From: Chryseobacterium potabilaquae
GTDB taxonomy: Bacteria > Bacteroidota > Bacteroidia > Flavobacteriales > Weeksellaceae
Length of the DNA: 64,000 nucleotides
Reading direction: 5' to 3'
Assembly: GCF_902728265.1 (NCBI RefSeq)
Contig: NZ_CACVBR010000020.1
Coordinates: 1 to 64,000, forward strand
The notes beneath the pieces are model-generated. The model ran no database searches and was not told the origin of the DNA. It was given only the letters and a program-made list of their open reading frames with translations. This document shows positions 26,952 through 36,552 of the stretch, in pieces (positions within the stretch are counted from its first letter, which is position 1; each line of letters opens with the position of its first letter). The translations under genes and the position numbers were made by a program.

Positions 26952-28045
26952 AAATAGCATATGATGCAAAACGTTTTTTTCATAATACTTCCGGATTAGG
27001 AAACTACTCTAGAGATCTTGTAAGGATTTTGTCAACCTATTTTTCGGAAAATGAATATATACTGCTTAATAAAAATAAATCTGATAGAGGTAAGGATATT
27101 TTAAACTGTCCTAATGTTACGTTTATTAAAACCTCTCCTGGAATAATGTCGAGACAGCTTAATTTAGGAAAAGATGCCCAAAAGCAAGGTGCAGATATTT
27201 TCCATGGATTATCTGGAGAACTTCCTTTGAAATGGGATAAAAAAGAGATAAAAAAAGTAGTTACTATTCATGATTTAATCTTTTTACGATATCCTCAATA
27301 TTATTCTTTTTTTGATAGAAAGATCCATTTTTGGAAATTTAAGAGAGCTGCCAAAACAGCAGATCGAATTATTGCAATTTCAGAACAAACGAAAAAAGAT
27401 ATTATCCATTATTTAAAAGTTTCTGAAAATAAGATAGAGGTTATTTATCAAGGTTGTCATCAATCTTTTAAAGAAGAATCTTCGGAGTTATTGATTCAAC
27501 AAACCAAAGAGAAATTCAATCTCCCTGACCGTTTTATTTTAAATGTTGGAACGATTGAAGATCGGAAAAATCTCATAAATAGTATTAAAGCCATTAAAGG
27601 AACAACGATCCCTTTGGTTGTGGTGGGAAGAAAAACCTCATATTTTAAAAAGATTGAAAGCTTTATTAGGAAAAATAAATTAGAAAAGCAGATATCTTTT
27701 CTTGAAGGAGTTTCAATGGAAGAGCTTGCTGTTATCTATCGGTTGGCAGATATTTTTATTTATCCCAGTTTTTTTGAAGGATTCGGAATTCCTGTTATCG
27801 AAGCTTTGTTTTCCAAGACGGTGGTAATCACAAGTAATACAAGCTGTTTGCCTGAAGCAGGAGGAAAAGACTCGATGTATGTTGATCCTACAAATTACTT
27901 AGATATTCAATCTAAAATACAATTTTTATGGGATAATGAATCTGAAAGAAAACGCCGTGCTGATAAGGGATTTGAGTTTGTTCAGAAATTTAATGATCAA
28001 CCTATTGCAGAGCAATTAATGAATCTTTATAGAAATATTTTATAA
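26948..28045 (+). CDS. Family 4 glycosyltransferase
   Basis: A 365-aa GT-B fold enzyme of the GT4 (mannosyltransferase-type) family. The N-terminal acceptor domain contains VTIHDLIFLRYPQYY. The C-terminal nucleotide-sugar domain has ILNVGTIEDRKNLINSIKA and the EX7E motif in FFEGFGIPVIEALF (residues about 278-291). It transfers a sugar, commonly mannose, to a growing glycan. It overlaps the deacetylase gene and ends the glycan locus; the his promoter begins only 8 bases after its stop codon. The four-gene set suggests assembly and trimming of a small surface glycan or lipid-linked sugar. Confidence 0.88.
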   Translation: MKIAYDAKRFFHNTSGLGNYSRDLVRILSTYFSENEYILLNKNKSDRGKDILNCPNVTFIKTSPGIMSRQLNLGKDAQKQGADIFHGLSGELPLKWDKKEIKKVVTIHDLIFLRYPQYYSFFDRKIHFWKFKRAAKTADRIIAISEQTKKDIIHYLKVSENKIEVIYQGCHQSFKEESSELLIQQTKEKFNLPDRFILNVGTIEDRKNLINSIKAIKGTTIPLVVVGRKTSYFKKIESFIRKNKLEKQISFLEGVSMEELAVIYRLADIFIYPSFFEGFGIPVIEALFSKTVVITSNTSCLPEAGGKDSMYVDPTNYLDIQSKIQFLWDNESERKRRADKGFEFVQKFNDQPIAEQLMNLYRNIL

Positions 28046-28052
28046 AAAAATG

Positions 28053-28082
28053 TTGGTATGTCAAAAATAAGTCTTATATTTG
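28053..28082 (+). promoter_or_regulatory. his operon promoter
   Basis: TTG (28053-28055), 19 nt, then TATATTTG (28075-28082) is a full match to the Bacteroidetes promoter. Transcription should begin near 28087, just upstream of the leader peptide. Confidence 0.75.
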
Positions 28083-28101
28083 CCATTCAATTACAAAAAA
28101 G

Positions 28102-28149
28102 ATGAATCAGAATTTTTTAACATTACATCATTATCATCACTTCTGTTAA
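28102..28149 (+). CDS. Histidine-rich leader peptide of the his operon
   Basis: A 15-codon frame reads MNQNFLTLHHYHHFC then TAA. Four histidine codons fall in five consecutive positions (CAT CAT TAT CAT CAC, 28126-28140), which is far above chance. It lies 15 nt downstream of the predicted start of transcription and 142 bp before hisG, and is followed by competing RNA structures. This is the layout of ribosome-mediated attenuators in enteric his operons, where slow translation of His codons prevents termination. Phe and Cys after the His run are ordinary. It is too short to be found by length-based gene calling. Translation is inferred from this context. Confidence 0.85.
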   Translation: MNQNFLTLHHYHHFC

Positions 28150-28227
28150 GACGGGAATGATTGATATGTATATATGTTAAAAATCAAAATAATTAAAAAC
28201 CGTCTGAGTAAATAGACGGTTTTTTTG
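28149..28227 (+). terminator. his attenuator: antiterminator and terminator
   Basis: A terminator hairpin has arms AAAAACCGTCT (28195-28205) and AGACGGTTTTT (28214-28224), followed by more Ts. The same word AGACGG occurs at 28149-28154, immediately at the leader peptide stop codon, and can pair with CCGTCT (28200-28205) instead. TTGAT (28161-28165) and ATCAA (28183-28187) could extend that alternative helix. A ribosome finishing the peptide would cover AGACGG, and the terminator would form. A ribosome stalled at the His codons would leave it free, and transcription would continue. Confidence 0.8.
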
Positions 28228-28290
28228 TTTCCTTTTTTCCAGAAAACTTACCATTACCTTATTATTTACTCAGATATAAAAAAATATCAA

Positions 28291-29148
28291 ATGAGTAAAT
28301 TAAAAATAGCAATTCAAAAAAGTGGTCGACTTTATGAGGATTCTTTACAACTTTTAAAAGATTGTGGGATTTTTATTAATAACGGCAAAGATCAGTTAAA
28401 AGTGTTGGTAGATAATTTTCCTATGGAGATTATGTATTTAAGGAATTCGGATATTCCCCAATATCTTGAAGATGGAGTTGTAGACATTGCCGTTGTAGGT
28501 GAGAACCTTTTAATGGAAAAAGGAAAAAATATCGATGTGATTCAAAAGCTTGGTTTTTCCAAATGTCGCGTTTCTCTAGCAGTTCCTAAGGAAATTGAGA
28601 CCAATTCACTTGATTATTTTCAAGGAAAGAAGATTGCAACTTCTTATCCTAATACGCTTAAAAAATACTTAGAAAAGAATAATATTACTGCAGATATTCA
28701 TGTTATTTCCGGTTCTGTGGAAATAGCCCCCAATATTGGTTTGGCAGATGGGATTTGTGATATCGTAAGCTCTGGAAGTACCTTATTTAAAAATGGACTG
28801 CGAGAAACGATAACCTTACTTACATCTGAAGCAGTGTTGGCAAAAACATTCAATTTGAATGAAGAAAAACAGCTCATATTAGACAAGTTTTTATTCAGAA
28901 TAAATGCTGTTTTAAAAGCCAAAAATTCTAAATATATCCTAATGAATGTTCCCAATAATAAAATTTTGGAAGTTTCAAAAATCCTTCCCGTATTGAAAAG
29001 TCCTACTATTATTCCATTGGCCGAAAAAGGATGGAGTAGTATTCATTCTGTTATTAATGAAGAAAGTTTTTGGGATGTGATTGATCAGCTTAAAGAAAAA
29101 GGAGCCCAAGATATTTTGATAATTCCAATTGATAAAATGGTTATTTAA
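28291..29148 (+). CDS. hisG: ATP phosphoribosyltransferase (long form)
   Basis: A 285-aa enzyme for the first, committed step of histidine synthesis: ATP plus PRPP gives phosphoribosyl-ATP. The start is the ATG at 28291 (MSKLKIAIQKSGRL), since codons further upstream overlap the attenuator terminator. The catalytic part includes GRLYEDSL and the PRPP-binding DIVSSGSTLFKNGL loop. The last 75 residues (ILMNVPNNKILEVSKILPVLKSP onward) form the ACT-like regulatory domain of the long form, which binds histidine. Feedback control is therefore expected in addition to attenuation. hisD begins one base after the stop. Confidence 0.95.
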   Translation: MSKLKIAIQKSGRLYEDSLQLLKDCGIFINNGKDQLKVLVDNFPMEIMYLRNSDIPQYLEDGVVDIAVVGENLLMEKGKNIDVIQKLGFSKCRVSLAVPKEIETNSLDYFQGKKIATSYPNTLKKYLEKNNITADIHVISGSVEIAPNIGLADGICDIVSSGSTLFKNGLRETITLLTSEAVLAKTFNLNEEKQLILDKFLFRINAVLKAKNSKYILMNVPNNKILEVSKILPVLKSPTIIPLAEKGWSSIHSVINEESFWDVIDQLKEKGAQDILIIPIDKMVI

Positions 29149-29149
29149 T

Positions 29150-30442
29150 ATGAAGATAAGTATAAACCCAAATGAAGAAAGCTGGAGTGAATTGATAGAA
29201 CGTCCTGCTTTAAAAAGAGATGAAATTACGAAAGTTATCGTAGATATTTTTTCCGAGGTGAGCAAAAAAGGGGATAGTGCCCTATGTGACTTCAATCAAA
29301 AATTTGATTCCGCATTCATTGATGATCTAGCCATTTCTCAAATTGAAATTGAAAAAGCTTGCAACTCTATTAATGATGAGTTAAAATATGCCATTCAGGA
29401 AGCAAAAGAGAATATTACAACATTTCATGCCTCTCAAAAAGAAGAAATAAGGAAAATTGAGACTCAAAAAGGAGTAGTGTGTTGGAGGGAAAGTAGAGCC
29501 ATTGAAAAAGTGGGAATTTATATTCCTGGGGGGACAGCTCCTCTTTTTTCTACTGTTTTAATGCTGGCTATTCCGGCTCAAATAGCGGGATGTAAGGAAA
29601 TTATAGTATGTTCTCCTCCCGATAAAAATGGAAATATTAATCCTGCAATTCTATATACAGCACAACTTTGTGGAGTTACCAAAATTTTTAAAACTGGGGG
29701 TGCACAAGCTATTGCAGCCATGACTTTTGGGACAGAAAGTGTTCCTAAAGTAAATAAGATTTTTGGTCCGGGAAATCAATTTGTAACTATGGCCAAAGAG
29801 TATGCCCAACAGTTTGGAGTTGCTATTGATATGCCGGCAGGACCTAGTGAAGTGCTTGTTATTGCTGATGAAAAAGCTATTCCTGAATTTTGTGCAGCGG
29901 ATCTACTTTCACAAGCTGAGCATGGAAGTGATAGTCAGGTTATTTTTATAGCCAATAATTTGGATATTTTTAATGAAACAATCAAGGAAGTTAATAGACA
30001 ACTGGATGTATTACCAAGAAATGAATTTGCAAGTAATTCATTAAATAGTAGTCACTTTATTTTACTAGATGATATTAATAAAGCTTTTGAATTCAGTAAT
30101 TTGTATGCCCCTGAACACCTTATTGTAGCAATAGAAAATTTCGAAAAATATATTCCATTTATTCAAAATGCGGGTTCTGTTTTCTTAGGTAACTATTCTT
30201 GTGAAAGTGCAGGAGATTATGCCAGTGGAACTAATCATACCCTTCCTACTAATGGATTTGCTAAAAATTATAGTGGTGTTTCCTTAGATAGTTTTATCAA
30301 AAAAATTACATTTCAGGAGATTACTAAAGAAGGAATACAAAACATTGGAAAGACCATTGAGGTAATGGCAGAAGCGGAAGGCCTCATTGCACACAAAAAT
30401 GCCGTTTCAGTAAGAATTAAGTCATCAATGATAAAAAAATAA
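29150..30442 (+). CDS. hisD: Histidinol dehydrogenase
   Basis: A 430-aa zinc enzyme that oxidises histidinol to histidine in two NAD+-dependent steps. The start is the ATG at 29150. Diagnostic regions are GVYIPGGTAPLFST, the IFGPGNQFVT stretch, the DMPAGPSEVLVIAD signature and SCESAGDYASGTNHTLPT with metal- and substrate-binding residues. Length is normal. It is translationally coupled to hisG (one-base gap) and stands 5 bases before hisC. Confidence 0.96.
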   Translation: MKISINPNEESWSELIERPALKRDEITKVIVDIFSEVSKKGDSALCDFNQKFDSAFIDDLAISQIEIEKACNSINDELKYAIQEAKENITTFHASQKEEIRKIETQKGVVCWRESRAIEKVGIYIPGGTAPLFSTVLMLAIPAQIAGCKEIIVCSPPDKNGNINPAILYTAQLCGVTKIFKTGGAQAIAAMTFGTESVPKVNKIFGPGNQFVTMAKEYAQQFGVAIDMPAGPSEVLVIADEKAIPEFCAADLLSQAEHGSDSQVIFIANNLDIFNETIKEVNRQLDVLPRNEFASNSLNSSHFILLDDINKAFEFSNLYAPEHLIVAIENFEKYIPFIQNAGSVFLGNYSCESAGDYASGTNHTLPTNGFAKNYSGVSLDSFIKKITFQEITKEGIQNIGKTIEVMAEAEGLIAHKNAVSVRIKSSMIKK

Positions 30443-30447
30443 ATGTA

Positions 30448-31470
30448 ATGAATATTAATCAACTGGTTCGTAATAATATATTAGAACTACAACCCTATAT
30501 TAGCTTTAGAGATCAAAATCAATTTAATGCTCCTATTTTACTGGATGCTAATGAAAGTCCATTTGGAGAGTATAACCGATATCCGGATTCAACACAGATG
30601 GAATTGAAAAATAAGTTGGCCGATATTAAAAATGTAAAACCCAGTCAAGTGGCCATAGGTAATGGAAGTGATGAATTAATTGATTTAATTATTAAAATCT
30701 TTTGTGAACCTAAAAAAGACTCCATACTTATGATGGATCCATCATTTGCAATGTATGCATTTTATGCTTCTATTAATGAAAATAAGGTCGTAAAACTTGA
30801 ACTCAATGAAGATTTCGAAATTCTTAAAGAAGATTTTTTAAGAGTAGCAAAGGACTCTCAATCCAAAGTATTTTTTCTATGTTCTCCTAATAACCCTACG
30901 GGAAACACAATAGATGATATTGAATTTTATATCCAAAACTTTGATGGAATAGTAGTAGTTGATGAAGCCTATATTGAGTTTTCAAATCAACAGTCAAGCA
31001 TTGAACTTCTTAAAAGATATCCTAATCTTATTGTTCTCCAAACTTTTTCAAAAGCTTGGGGAATGGCAGGAGCAAGAGTAGGAAGTGCATTTGCTTCGGA
31101 GTATATCATTAATCTGATTAATACTGTTAAAGCTCCTTATAATGTAAATTCATTAAGTCAAAAACTTGCCTTACAAAAGCTGGATAATCTTGAAGAATTT
31201 GAAAAGCAGGTAGAATATATTATAAAAGAAAGAAGCTGGCTGGAAAAACAATTTCAGAATATCCTATGCATTAAGAAAATATTTCCTACACAGTCCAATT
31301 TCTTTTTAATAGAATGTAAAAATGCTGAAAAAGTCTACCAAAATCTTTTATATAATGAGATTTTAACAAGTAAAAGATTTCCGGGGATCAAAAATTGTAT
31401 TAGAATAAATATTGGAAATAGACAACAAAACACAAAACTGATTACTCTTCTTAAAAATATAGATGTATGA
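30448..31470 (+). CDS. hisC: Histidinol-phosphate aminotransferase
   Basis: A 340-aa PLP-dependent class I/II aminotransferase that converts imidazole acetol phosphate and glutamate to histidinol phosphate. It has the SPNNPTGN motif, the cofactor aspartate and tyrosine in VVDEAYIEF, and the PLP lysine in [14 protein letters not shown] (about residue 206). The C-terminal arginine in NCIRINIG binds the substrate carboxylate. It overlaps hisB by ATGA. Confidence 0.95.
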   Translation: MNINQLVRNNILELQPYISFRDQNQFNAPILLDANESPFGEYNRYPDSTQMELKNKLADIKNVKPSQVAIGNGSDELIDLIIKIFCEPKKDSILMMDPSFAMYAFYASINENKVVKLELNEDFEILKEDFLRVAKDSQSKVFFLCSPNNPTGNTIDDIEFYIQNFDGIVVVDEAYIEFSNQQSSIELLKRYPNLIVLQTFSKAWGMAGARVGSAFASEYIINLINTVKAPYNVNSLSQKLALQKLDNLEEFEKQVEYIIKERSWLEKQFQNILCIKKIFPTQSNFFLIECKNAEKVYQNLLYNEILTSKRFPGIKNCIRINIGNRQQNTKLITLLKNIDV

Positions 31471-32561
31471 AAAAAGTATTATTTATTGATCGTGATGGAA
31501 CATTGATTATAGAGCCTCCAATTGATTTTCAAGTGGACTCTCTGGAAAAATTGGAATTTTATCCTAAGGTTTTCCAAAGTTTATCAAAAATAGCAAAGGA
31601 GTTAGATTATGAATTAGTGATGGTAACCAATCAGGATGGTTTGGGAACGGAAAGTTTTCCTTATGATGATTTTATAAAACCTCATGAGAAAATGTTAAAA
31701 TGTTTTGAAAATGAAGGGATTGTATTTAGTGATATTCTTATTGATAAAAGTTTTGAGGATGAAAAATCACCTAATAGAAAACCAGGTATCGGAATGCTGG
31801 GCCAATATATCTATGGTGAGTATGACTTACAGAACTCTTTTGTAATAGGAGATCGAATAACAGATATTCAGTTGGCGCAAAATATGGGTTCACAGGCTAT
31901 CTTTATCAATAATCTTCAAAATGATAATGCGGTGTTAACAACAACAGAATGGGCAGATATTTATGCATTTTTAAAACAAATTCCAAGAACGGCAAAGGTT
32001 GTTAGGCAAACAAATGAAACCTATATAGAAGTAGAAATCAATCTCGATGGAAAAGGAAAATCTAAAATTTCTACAGGATTACATTTTTTTGATCATATGC
32101 TTGAACAGATTTCAAGACATGGAAATTTAGATCTAAAAATTACGGTAAAAGGAGACCTTTATGTTGATGAACATCATACTATTGAAGATACGGCAATTGT
32201 TTTAGGACAAGCTATTTTAAAAGCTTTAGGAAAGAAAAAAGGGATTGAAAGATATGGCTTTTTATTACCAATGGATGATTGCTTAGCTCAGGTTGCGATA
32301 GATTTTGGAGGAAGACCTTGGCTTATCTGGGATGTTGATTTTAAAAGAGAAAAAATTGGAGATGTTCCCACCGAAATGTTTTATCATTTCTTTAAATCTT
32401 TTACCGATACGTCGGGTGCTAATCTCAATATAAAAGCAGAAGGATCTAATGAGCACCATAAAATTGAATCTATTTTTAAAGCATTTGCGAAAGCGATAAA
32501 AATGGCTGTAAACCAAGTGGACAAAGATTTTAATTTACCGTCAACCAAAGGAAGTTTATAA
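31467..32561 (+). CDS. hisB: Bifunctional histidinol-phosphatase and imidazoleglycerol-phosphate dehydratase
   Basis: A 364-aa fusion. Residues 1-165 form a HAD-type phosphatase with the nucleophile motif FIDRDGTLI, a VTNQDGLGT second motif and [10 protein letters not shown]. Residues about 170-364 are the dehydratase with the manganese-binding [14 protein letters not shown] and [11 protein letters not shown] motifs and their repeat in [15 protein letters not shown]. Together they catalyse the dehydration of imidazoleglycerol phosphate and the dephosphorylation of histidinol phosphate. The fused form occurs in gammaproteobacteria and in Bacteroidetes. It overlaps hisC by four bases. Confidence 0.96.
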   Translation: MKKVLFIDRDGTLIIEPPIDFQVDSLEKLEFYPKVFQSLSKIAKELDYELVMVTNQDGLGTESFPYDDFIKPHEKMLKCFENEGIVFSDILIDKSFEDEKSPNRKPGIGMLGQYIYGEYDLQNSFVIGDRITDIQLAQNMGSQAIFINNLQNDNAVLTTTEWADIYAFLKQIPRTAKVVRQTNETYIEVEINLDGKGKSKISTGLHFFDHMLEQISRHGNLDLKITVKGDLYVDEHHTIEDTAIVLGQAILKALGKKKGIERYGFLLPMDDCLAQVAIDFGGRPWLIWDVDFKREKIGDVPTEMFYHFFKSFTDTSGANLNIKAEGSNEHHKIESIFKAFAKAIKMAVNQVDKDFNLPSTKGSL

Positions 32562-32563
32562 AA

Positions 32564-33142
32564 ATGATTGCTATAATAAAATATAACGGAGGAAATGTAA
32601 GCTCAGTCCAAAATGCTTTAAATAGGCTAGGGGTAGACTCTATCATTACAGATGATCCAAACTTGATTCAAAGAGCTGATAAAGTCATATTTCCAGGGGT
32701 TGGAGAAGCTTCTTCAACGATGAAGGTATTAAAAGAAAAAGGATTAGATCAAATAATTCCTCAATTAAAACAACCTGTTTTAGGAATTTGTTTGGGAATG
32801 CAACTGATGTGTAAAAATAATGAAGAAGGAGGAACTGTAGGATTAGGGATTTTTGATATTAATGTAAAGAAGTTCCCTTCTGGTAACTTAGTTCCACATA
32901 TGGGATGGAATTCAATTTCGGGATTCAAGTCTCCACTATTTTCGGATATGGAAGAGGATGATACCCTTTATTTTGTACATAGCTATTATTGTGAAGTTTC
33001 AACAGAGACGACTTCTGTTTGTGACTATATTTTGCCATTCAGCGCCACATTACAAAAAGATAATTTTTATGCGATGCAATTTCATCCTGAAAAGTCAGGA
33101 AAAATAGGTAATAATTTATTAAGAAACTTTTTAAAACTATAG
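32564..33142 (+). CDS. hisH: Imidazole glycerol phosphate synthase, glutaminase subunit
   Basis: A 192-aa class I glutamine amidotransferase. The nucleophile cysteine is in [11 protein letters not shown] (about residue 77), with the partner histidine and glutamate in FHPEKSG near the C-terminus. It hydrolyses glutamine and channels ammonia to HisF, encoded two genes downstream. Start and stop are 2 bases and 1 base from its neighbours. Confidence 0.96.
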   Translation: MIAIIKYNGGNVSSVQNALNRLGVDSIITDDPNLIQRADKVIFPGVGEASSTMKVLKEKGLDQIIPQLKQPVLGICLGMQLMCKNNEEGGTVGLGIFDINVKKFPSGNLVPHMGWNSISGFKSPLFSDMEEDDTLYFVHSYYCEVSTETTSVCDYILPFSATLQKDNFYAMQFHPEKSGKIGNNLLRNFLKL

Positions 33143-33143
33143 A

Positions 33144-33866
33144 ATGAGAATAATTCCTGCTATTGATATCATTGACGGTAAATGTGTTCGTCTTTCTAAA
33201 GGTGATTATAATACAAAAAAGGTATATAATGAAAATCCCTTAGAAGTAGCTAAAAGTTTTGAAGATTATGGGATACAATATCTTCATTTAGTTGATTTGG
33301 ATGGTGCAAAATCCAAACATATAGTAAATCATAAAGTGTTGGAGACCATTGCAAGAGAAACCTCTTTGAAAATTGATTTTGGAGGAGGATTAAAATCTCA
33401 ATCAGATATTGAAGTTGCTTTTAATTCTGGAGCCAATCAAATTACGATAGGAAGTATCGCGGTACAAAATCCTCAATTTTGTTACGATCTTATCAACCAA
33501 TATGGAAATGAAAAAATTATTCTGGGTGCAGACTGTGAAAATAAAAATATAAAGACTTCAGGATGGTTGGAGGACAGTGAGAATGATGTTATTGATTTTA
33601 TTCTTCAATATAAAAATAGAGGAATAAAAAATGTAATTTGTACTGATATTTCTAAGGATGGAATGCTAAAAGGACCATCATTAGATTTATATAAAGAAAT
33701 ATTGGATAAAACAAGTATCGAACTTACCGCCAGTGGAGGGATTTCAGTTATGGAAGATATTGATCAGATGAAAGAAATAGGATGCTCGGCAACTATTATT
33801 GGTAAGGCTATTTACGAAGGGAAAATAACATTAAAACAACTTCAGAATTTTATTGAAAATGCTTAA
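33144..33866 (+). CDS. hisA: ProFAR isomerase HisA
   Basis: A 240-aa beta/alpha-barrel that isomerises the ProFAR aminoaldose to PRFAR. It starts [22 protein letters not shown], with the catalytic aspartates expected in PAIDIIDG and [16 protein letters not shown] and ASGGIS are the two phosphate-binding loops of the half-barrels. Its last eight bases overlap the hisF start. Confidence 0.95.
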   Translation: MRIIPAIDIIDGKCVRLSKGDYNTKKVYNENPLEVAKSFEDYGIQYLHLVDLDGAKSKHIVNHKVLETIARETSLKIDFGGGLKSQSDIEVAFNSGANQITIGSIAVQNPQFCYDLINQYGNEKIILGADCENKNIKTSGWLEDSENDVIDFILQYKNRGIKNVICTDISKDGMLKGPSLDLYKEILDKTSIELTASGGISVMEDIDQMKEIGCSATIIGKAIYEGKITLKQLQNFIENA

Positions 33867-34611
33867 AAAAAGAATTATTCCTTGCTTGGATATAAAAGAT
33901 GGATTGACTGTAAAGGGAGTTAATTTTAAAGATCTGAGGAATGCAGGAAACCCTATTGAACTAGCAAAAAAATATGAGCTAGAAGGCGCCGATGAATTAG
34001 TTTTTCTTGATATTACAGCAACTATCGAAAAAAGGAAGACATTTGTGAAACTCGTGAAAGACATTGCCCGAGAACTAAGTATTCCGTTTACAGTAGGAGG
34101 AGGAATTTCGACTATTGATGATGTACGAAAGCTTTTGGAAGCCGGAGCTGATAAAGTAAGTATTAATACTTCCGCGGTAAAAAATCCAACATTAATAACA
34201 GATTTGGCTAAAGAGTTTGGAAGCCAATGCGTGGTGGTTGCTATCGATACGAAATATGTTGATCATTTTGATTGGGTACATATTAAAGGCGGGAAAGAAA
34301 TTACTAAGCTTAGGGCATTGGATTGGACTCAAGAGGTAGAAAGGAGAGGTGCGGGAGAAATATTACTTACCTCAATGGATGGAGATGGAACGAAAGCCGG
34401 ATTTGATATTAGAATAACAGATCAGGTTTCAAGACAGGTAAATATTCCCATTATTGCATCGGGTGGAGCAGGAAGTGTTGAGGATTTCAGTAAAGTTTTC
34501 AAGGAAACATTAGCTACTGGGGCTCTTGCAGCCAGTATTTTTCATTTTGGAGAAATACAAATTCAAGAATTAAAAAAACAGTTAAAATCACAAAAAATAG
34601 CAATAAGATGA
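33859..34611 (+). CDS. hisF: Imidazole glycerol phosphate synthase, cyclase subunit
   Basis: A 250-aa beta/alpha-barrel starting [15 protein letters not shown], with the ATG at 33859 inside the end of hisA. An in-frame start two codons earlier is possible but lacks family support. Key stretches are the catalytic aspartates in PCLDIKDG and [13 protein letters not shown] and the phosphate-binding GGGIST and ASGGAGS loops. With HisH it makes imidazole glycerol phosphate and AICAR, the latter feeding purine synthesis. It overlaps hisIE by ATGA. Confidence 0.96.
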   Translation: MLKKRIIPCLDIKDGLTVKGVNFKDLRNAGNPIELAKKYELEGADELVFLDITATIEKRKTFVKLVKDIARELSIPFTVGGGISTIDDVRKLLEAGADKVSINTSAVKNPTLITDLAKEFGSQCVVVAIDTKYVDHFDWVHIKGGKEITKLRALDWTQEVERRGAGEILLTSMDGDGTKAGFDIRITDQVSRQVNIPIIASGGAGSVEDFSKVFKETLATGALAASIFHFGEIQIQELKKQLKSQKIAIR

Positions 34612-35195
34612 ATATAAACTTTGATAAAGGGGATGGCCTTGTTCCTGTAATCATTCAAGATGATAGGACATTACAAGTTTTAATGTTAGGATATATGAAC
34701 CAAGAGGCTTTTGAAAAAACAAAGAATGAAGGGATTGTGACATTTTTTAGTCGATCAAAAAATAGGCTTTGGACAAAAGGTGAAGAATCGGGGAACTTTC
34801 TAAAGATAAAAGATATACAAATAGATTGCGATCAGGATACAATTTTAATACAGGCTGTTCCAACAAATTCGGTTTGTCATACCGGTAGTTTTAGTTGCTT
34901 TGGAGCAAAAAACAATAAAGGATTTTTGTATGAACTTGAGGATAAGATTGCATATCGGATCGATCAAAAATCAGCCGATTCTTACAGCTATTCTCTTTAT
35001 CAAAAAGGAATTAATAAAGTGGCGCAAAAAGTAGGAGAGGAGGCCGTAGAACTGGTTATAGAATCTAAAGATAATGATTCTCTTTTATTCCAAAATGAAG
35101 CGGCTGATCTGCTTTACCATTTTTTGATTTTACTCAAAATGAAGGAATTAAAATTGCAAGATATTGAGAAAATTTTAGTTGATAGAACTAAATAA
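34608..35195 (+). CDS. hisIE: Bifunctional phosphoribosyl-AMP cyclohydrolase and phosphoribosyl-ATP pyrophosphatase
   Basis: A 195-aa fusion for steps two and three of the pathway. The N-terminal HisI part has [19 protein letters not shown] and the zinc-binding DCDQDTILI and [10 protein letters not shown] motifs. The C-terminal HisE part (about residues 105-195) is a MazG-like helical domain with [14 protein letters not shown] and [14 protein letters not shown], carrying the metal-binding glutamates. It is the last gene of the operon and is followed by a palindromic hairpin. Confidence 0.95.
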   Translation: MNINFDKGDGLVPVIIQDDRTLQVLMLGYMNQEAFEKTKNEGIVTFFSRSKNRLWTKGEESGNFLKIKDIQIDCDQDTILIQAVPTNSVCHTGSFSCFGAKNNKGFLYELEDKIAYRIDQKSADSYSYSLYQKGINKVAQKVGEEAVELVIESKDNDSLLFQNEAADLLYHFLILLKMKELKLQDIEKILVDRTK

Positions 35196-35213
35196 TTGAT
35201 AATTATGCATAAA

Positions 35214-35247
35214 AATTTACCCTATTTGTATACAAATAGGGTAAATT
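35214..35247. terminator. 34-nt perfect palindrome between hisIE and the M28 peptidase gene
   Basis: Two 17-nt arms, AATTTACCCTATTTGTA and its exact complement, meet without a spacer. The hairpin lies between convergent genes and A/T runs flank it loosely, so a bidirectional terminator is the simplest reading. Confidence 0.65.
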
Positions 35248-35267
35248 ACTAGTTTTTAATACACAAA

Positions 35268-36449
35268 CTATTTTTCAATTAAGATTTTTCTTACGATGGT
35301 TTGGTCATTGGATTTTAGGATACCAATATAAGCCCCGTTTATTAATTTTGAAGTGTTAATTTGGGTGACATTTTTTTCTTTTATTAATGAATGACCTAAT
35401 AAATCTGTAATTTCAAAGGTAAAATCATTTACTTTGTGAGGTAACTCAATATTAAGTAAATCTTTTACTGGATTAGGATAAATCTTTATATTTTCCAATG
35501 AGTTTTGAGTGGATTCCTCTTTTGTATCAAGCATATTGTTTTCTAAAGCCACTGCGAAATGTTGTAATGCTCCAACCGTTGCTTTTCCAACATTATATAC
35601 ATATACAGGATCTATATTCGCAAAAGTATCACTTGAAGAATGCTCATTATAGCTTCTGGTATATTCATAAAACCCTGTGATAACTTCTCCTTTATCTTCA
35701 AATGGCATGTAGTCTGAGGCATAGGCAGGATCAATATCTGTCTGAAGTGGAGAGTATAAAGTAGTACAGGTCGCTAATTGTTGTGTAACAGCTTGTGAAG
35801 CAGCATTATTACTTGATGGGCTTCCCATATCTTGATCACAGAAAATAACGGTATTATTATTACCTAGTTCTCCTCCGACTTGGTCAATATTGAAGACTAA
35901 TTTGATATCTAGTTTTCTAACCCCATTCTGATAGGCTACATTATTTACATAGTGCTTACTTCCATAAAGACCTTGTTCTTCTCCTGAAAAATGAATAAAT
36001 TTAATAGAATATTCTGTAGGGACATTTCTTAAGATTCTTGCTGCTTCCATTATGATTGAGGTTCCGCTACCGTTATCACTTACACCAGGTCCATAGATGC
36101 TATCAAAATGCCCGCAAATAATAACATATTTATCAGGATAAACGGTGCCGGTTTTAGTAATAATTAAATTTTTAGAACTTACACTTCCAATATTGAAAGA
36201 ATCTTCTTGTATTTGGCTAGAGGAATATCCGTACGATAAATATTTGTTTTTTATCCAGTTGCGAGTTGCAACATTATTGGATGATCCTGTTGTTTTCACA
36301 CCTAGGTTCTGAAACTGTTGTAAATAGGTAGTGATGTTTGATTGAGTTACTTGGTTTGCTCTATCTTGATAGGCCTGGATAAATGATTGTGCTTCCATGC
36401 TATTATAGAGAGCAAATACTGTGAATAAGCTGGTAGTTAGTTTTTTCAT
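35268..36449 (-). CDS. Secreted M28 family metallo-aminopeptidase with T9SS sorting domain
   Basis: A 393-aa exported zinc peptidase. The signal peptide ends near MEAQS. The M28 core has the zinc ligands in ICGHFDS (H114) and GVSDNGSG (D about 126), the catalytic base pair in HFSGEEQGLYGS (E about 159-160), a further ligand in NIDQVGG and the last histidine in NEHSSSDTF. The C-terminal 75 residues (IKIYPNPVKDLLNIEL to RKILIEK) form a type A T9SS sorting domain, so the enzyme is sent through the type IX system. It probably removes N-terminal amino acids from peptides outside the cell. Confidence 0.92.
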   Translation of the reverse strand: MKKLTTSLFTVFALYNSMEAQSFIQAYQDRANQVTQSNITTYLQQFQNLGVKTTGSSNNVATRNWIKNKYLSYGYSSSQIQEDSFNIGSVSSKNLIITKTGTVYPDKYVIICGHFDSIYGPGVSDNGSGTSIIMEAARILRNVPTEYSIKFIHFSGEEQGLYGSKHYVNNVAYQNGVRKLDIKLVFNIDQVGGELGNNNTVIFCDQDMGSPSSNNAASQAVTQQLATCTTLYSPLQTDIDPAYASDYMPFEDKGEVITGFYEYTRSYNEHSSSDTFANIDPVYVYNVGKATVGALQHFAVALENNMLDTKEESTQNSLENIKIYPNPVKDLLNIELPHKVNDFTFEITDLLGHSLIKEKNVTQINTSKLINGAYIGILKSNDQTIVRKILIEK

Positions 36450-36486
36450 TTTTCAAAATATAGTGATTAATTATTGTAATTTTGAA

Positions 36487-36494
36487 CAAATGTA
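36487..36494 (-). promoter_or_regulatory. Candidate -7 box for the M28 peptidase gene
   Basis: On the minus strand TACATTTG matches TAnnTTTG, 38-45 bases before the start codon and directly after the rplT terminator. No -33 TTG is evident, because the upstream sequence is the terminator stem. Confidence 0.35.
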
Positions 36495-36500
36495 ATAATA

Positions 36501-36529
36501 AAAAAATCCCGAGCAAAAAAACTCGGGAT
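36501..36529 (-). terminator. Terminator of the rpmI-rplT operon
   Basis: On the minus strand ATCCCGAG and CTCGGGAT form an 8-bp stem with a T-rich loop, followed by TTTTTT. It lies 24 bases after the rplT stop. Confidence 0.88.
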
Positions 36530-36552
36530 ATATTGATAACAAAAATTTTACA

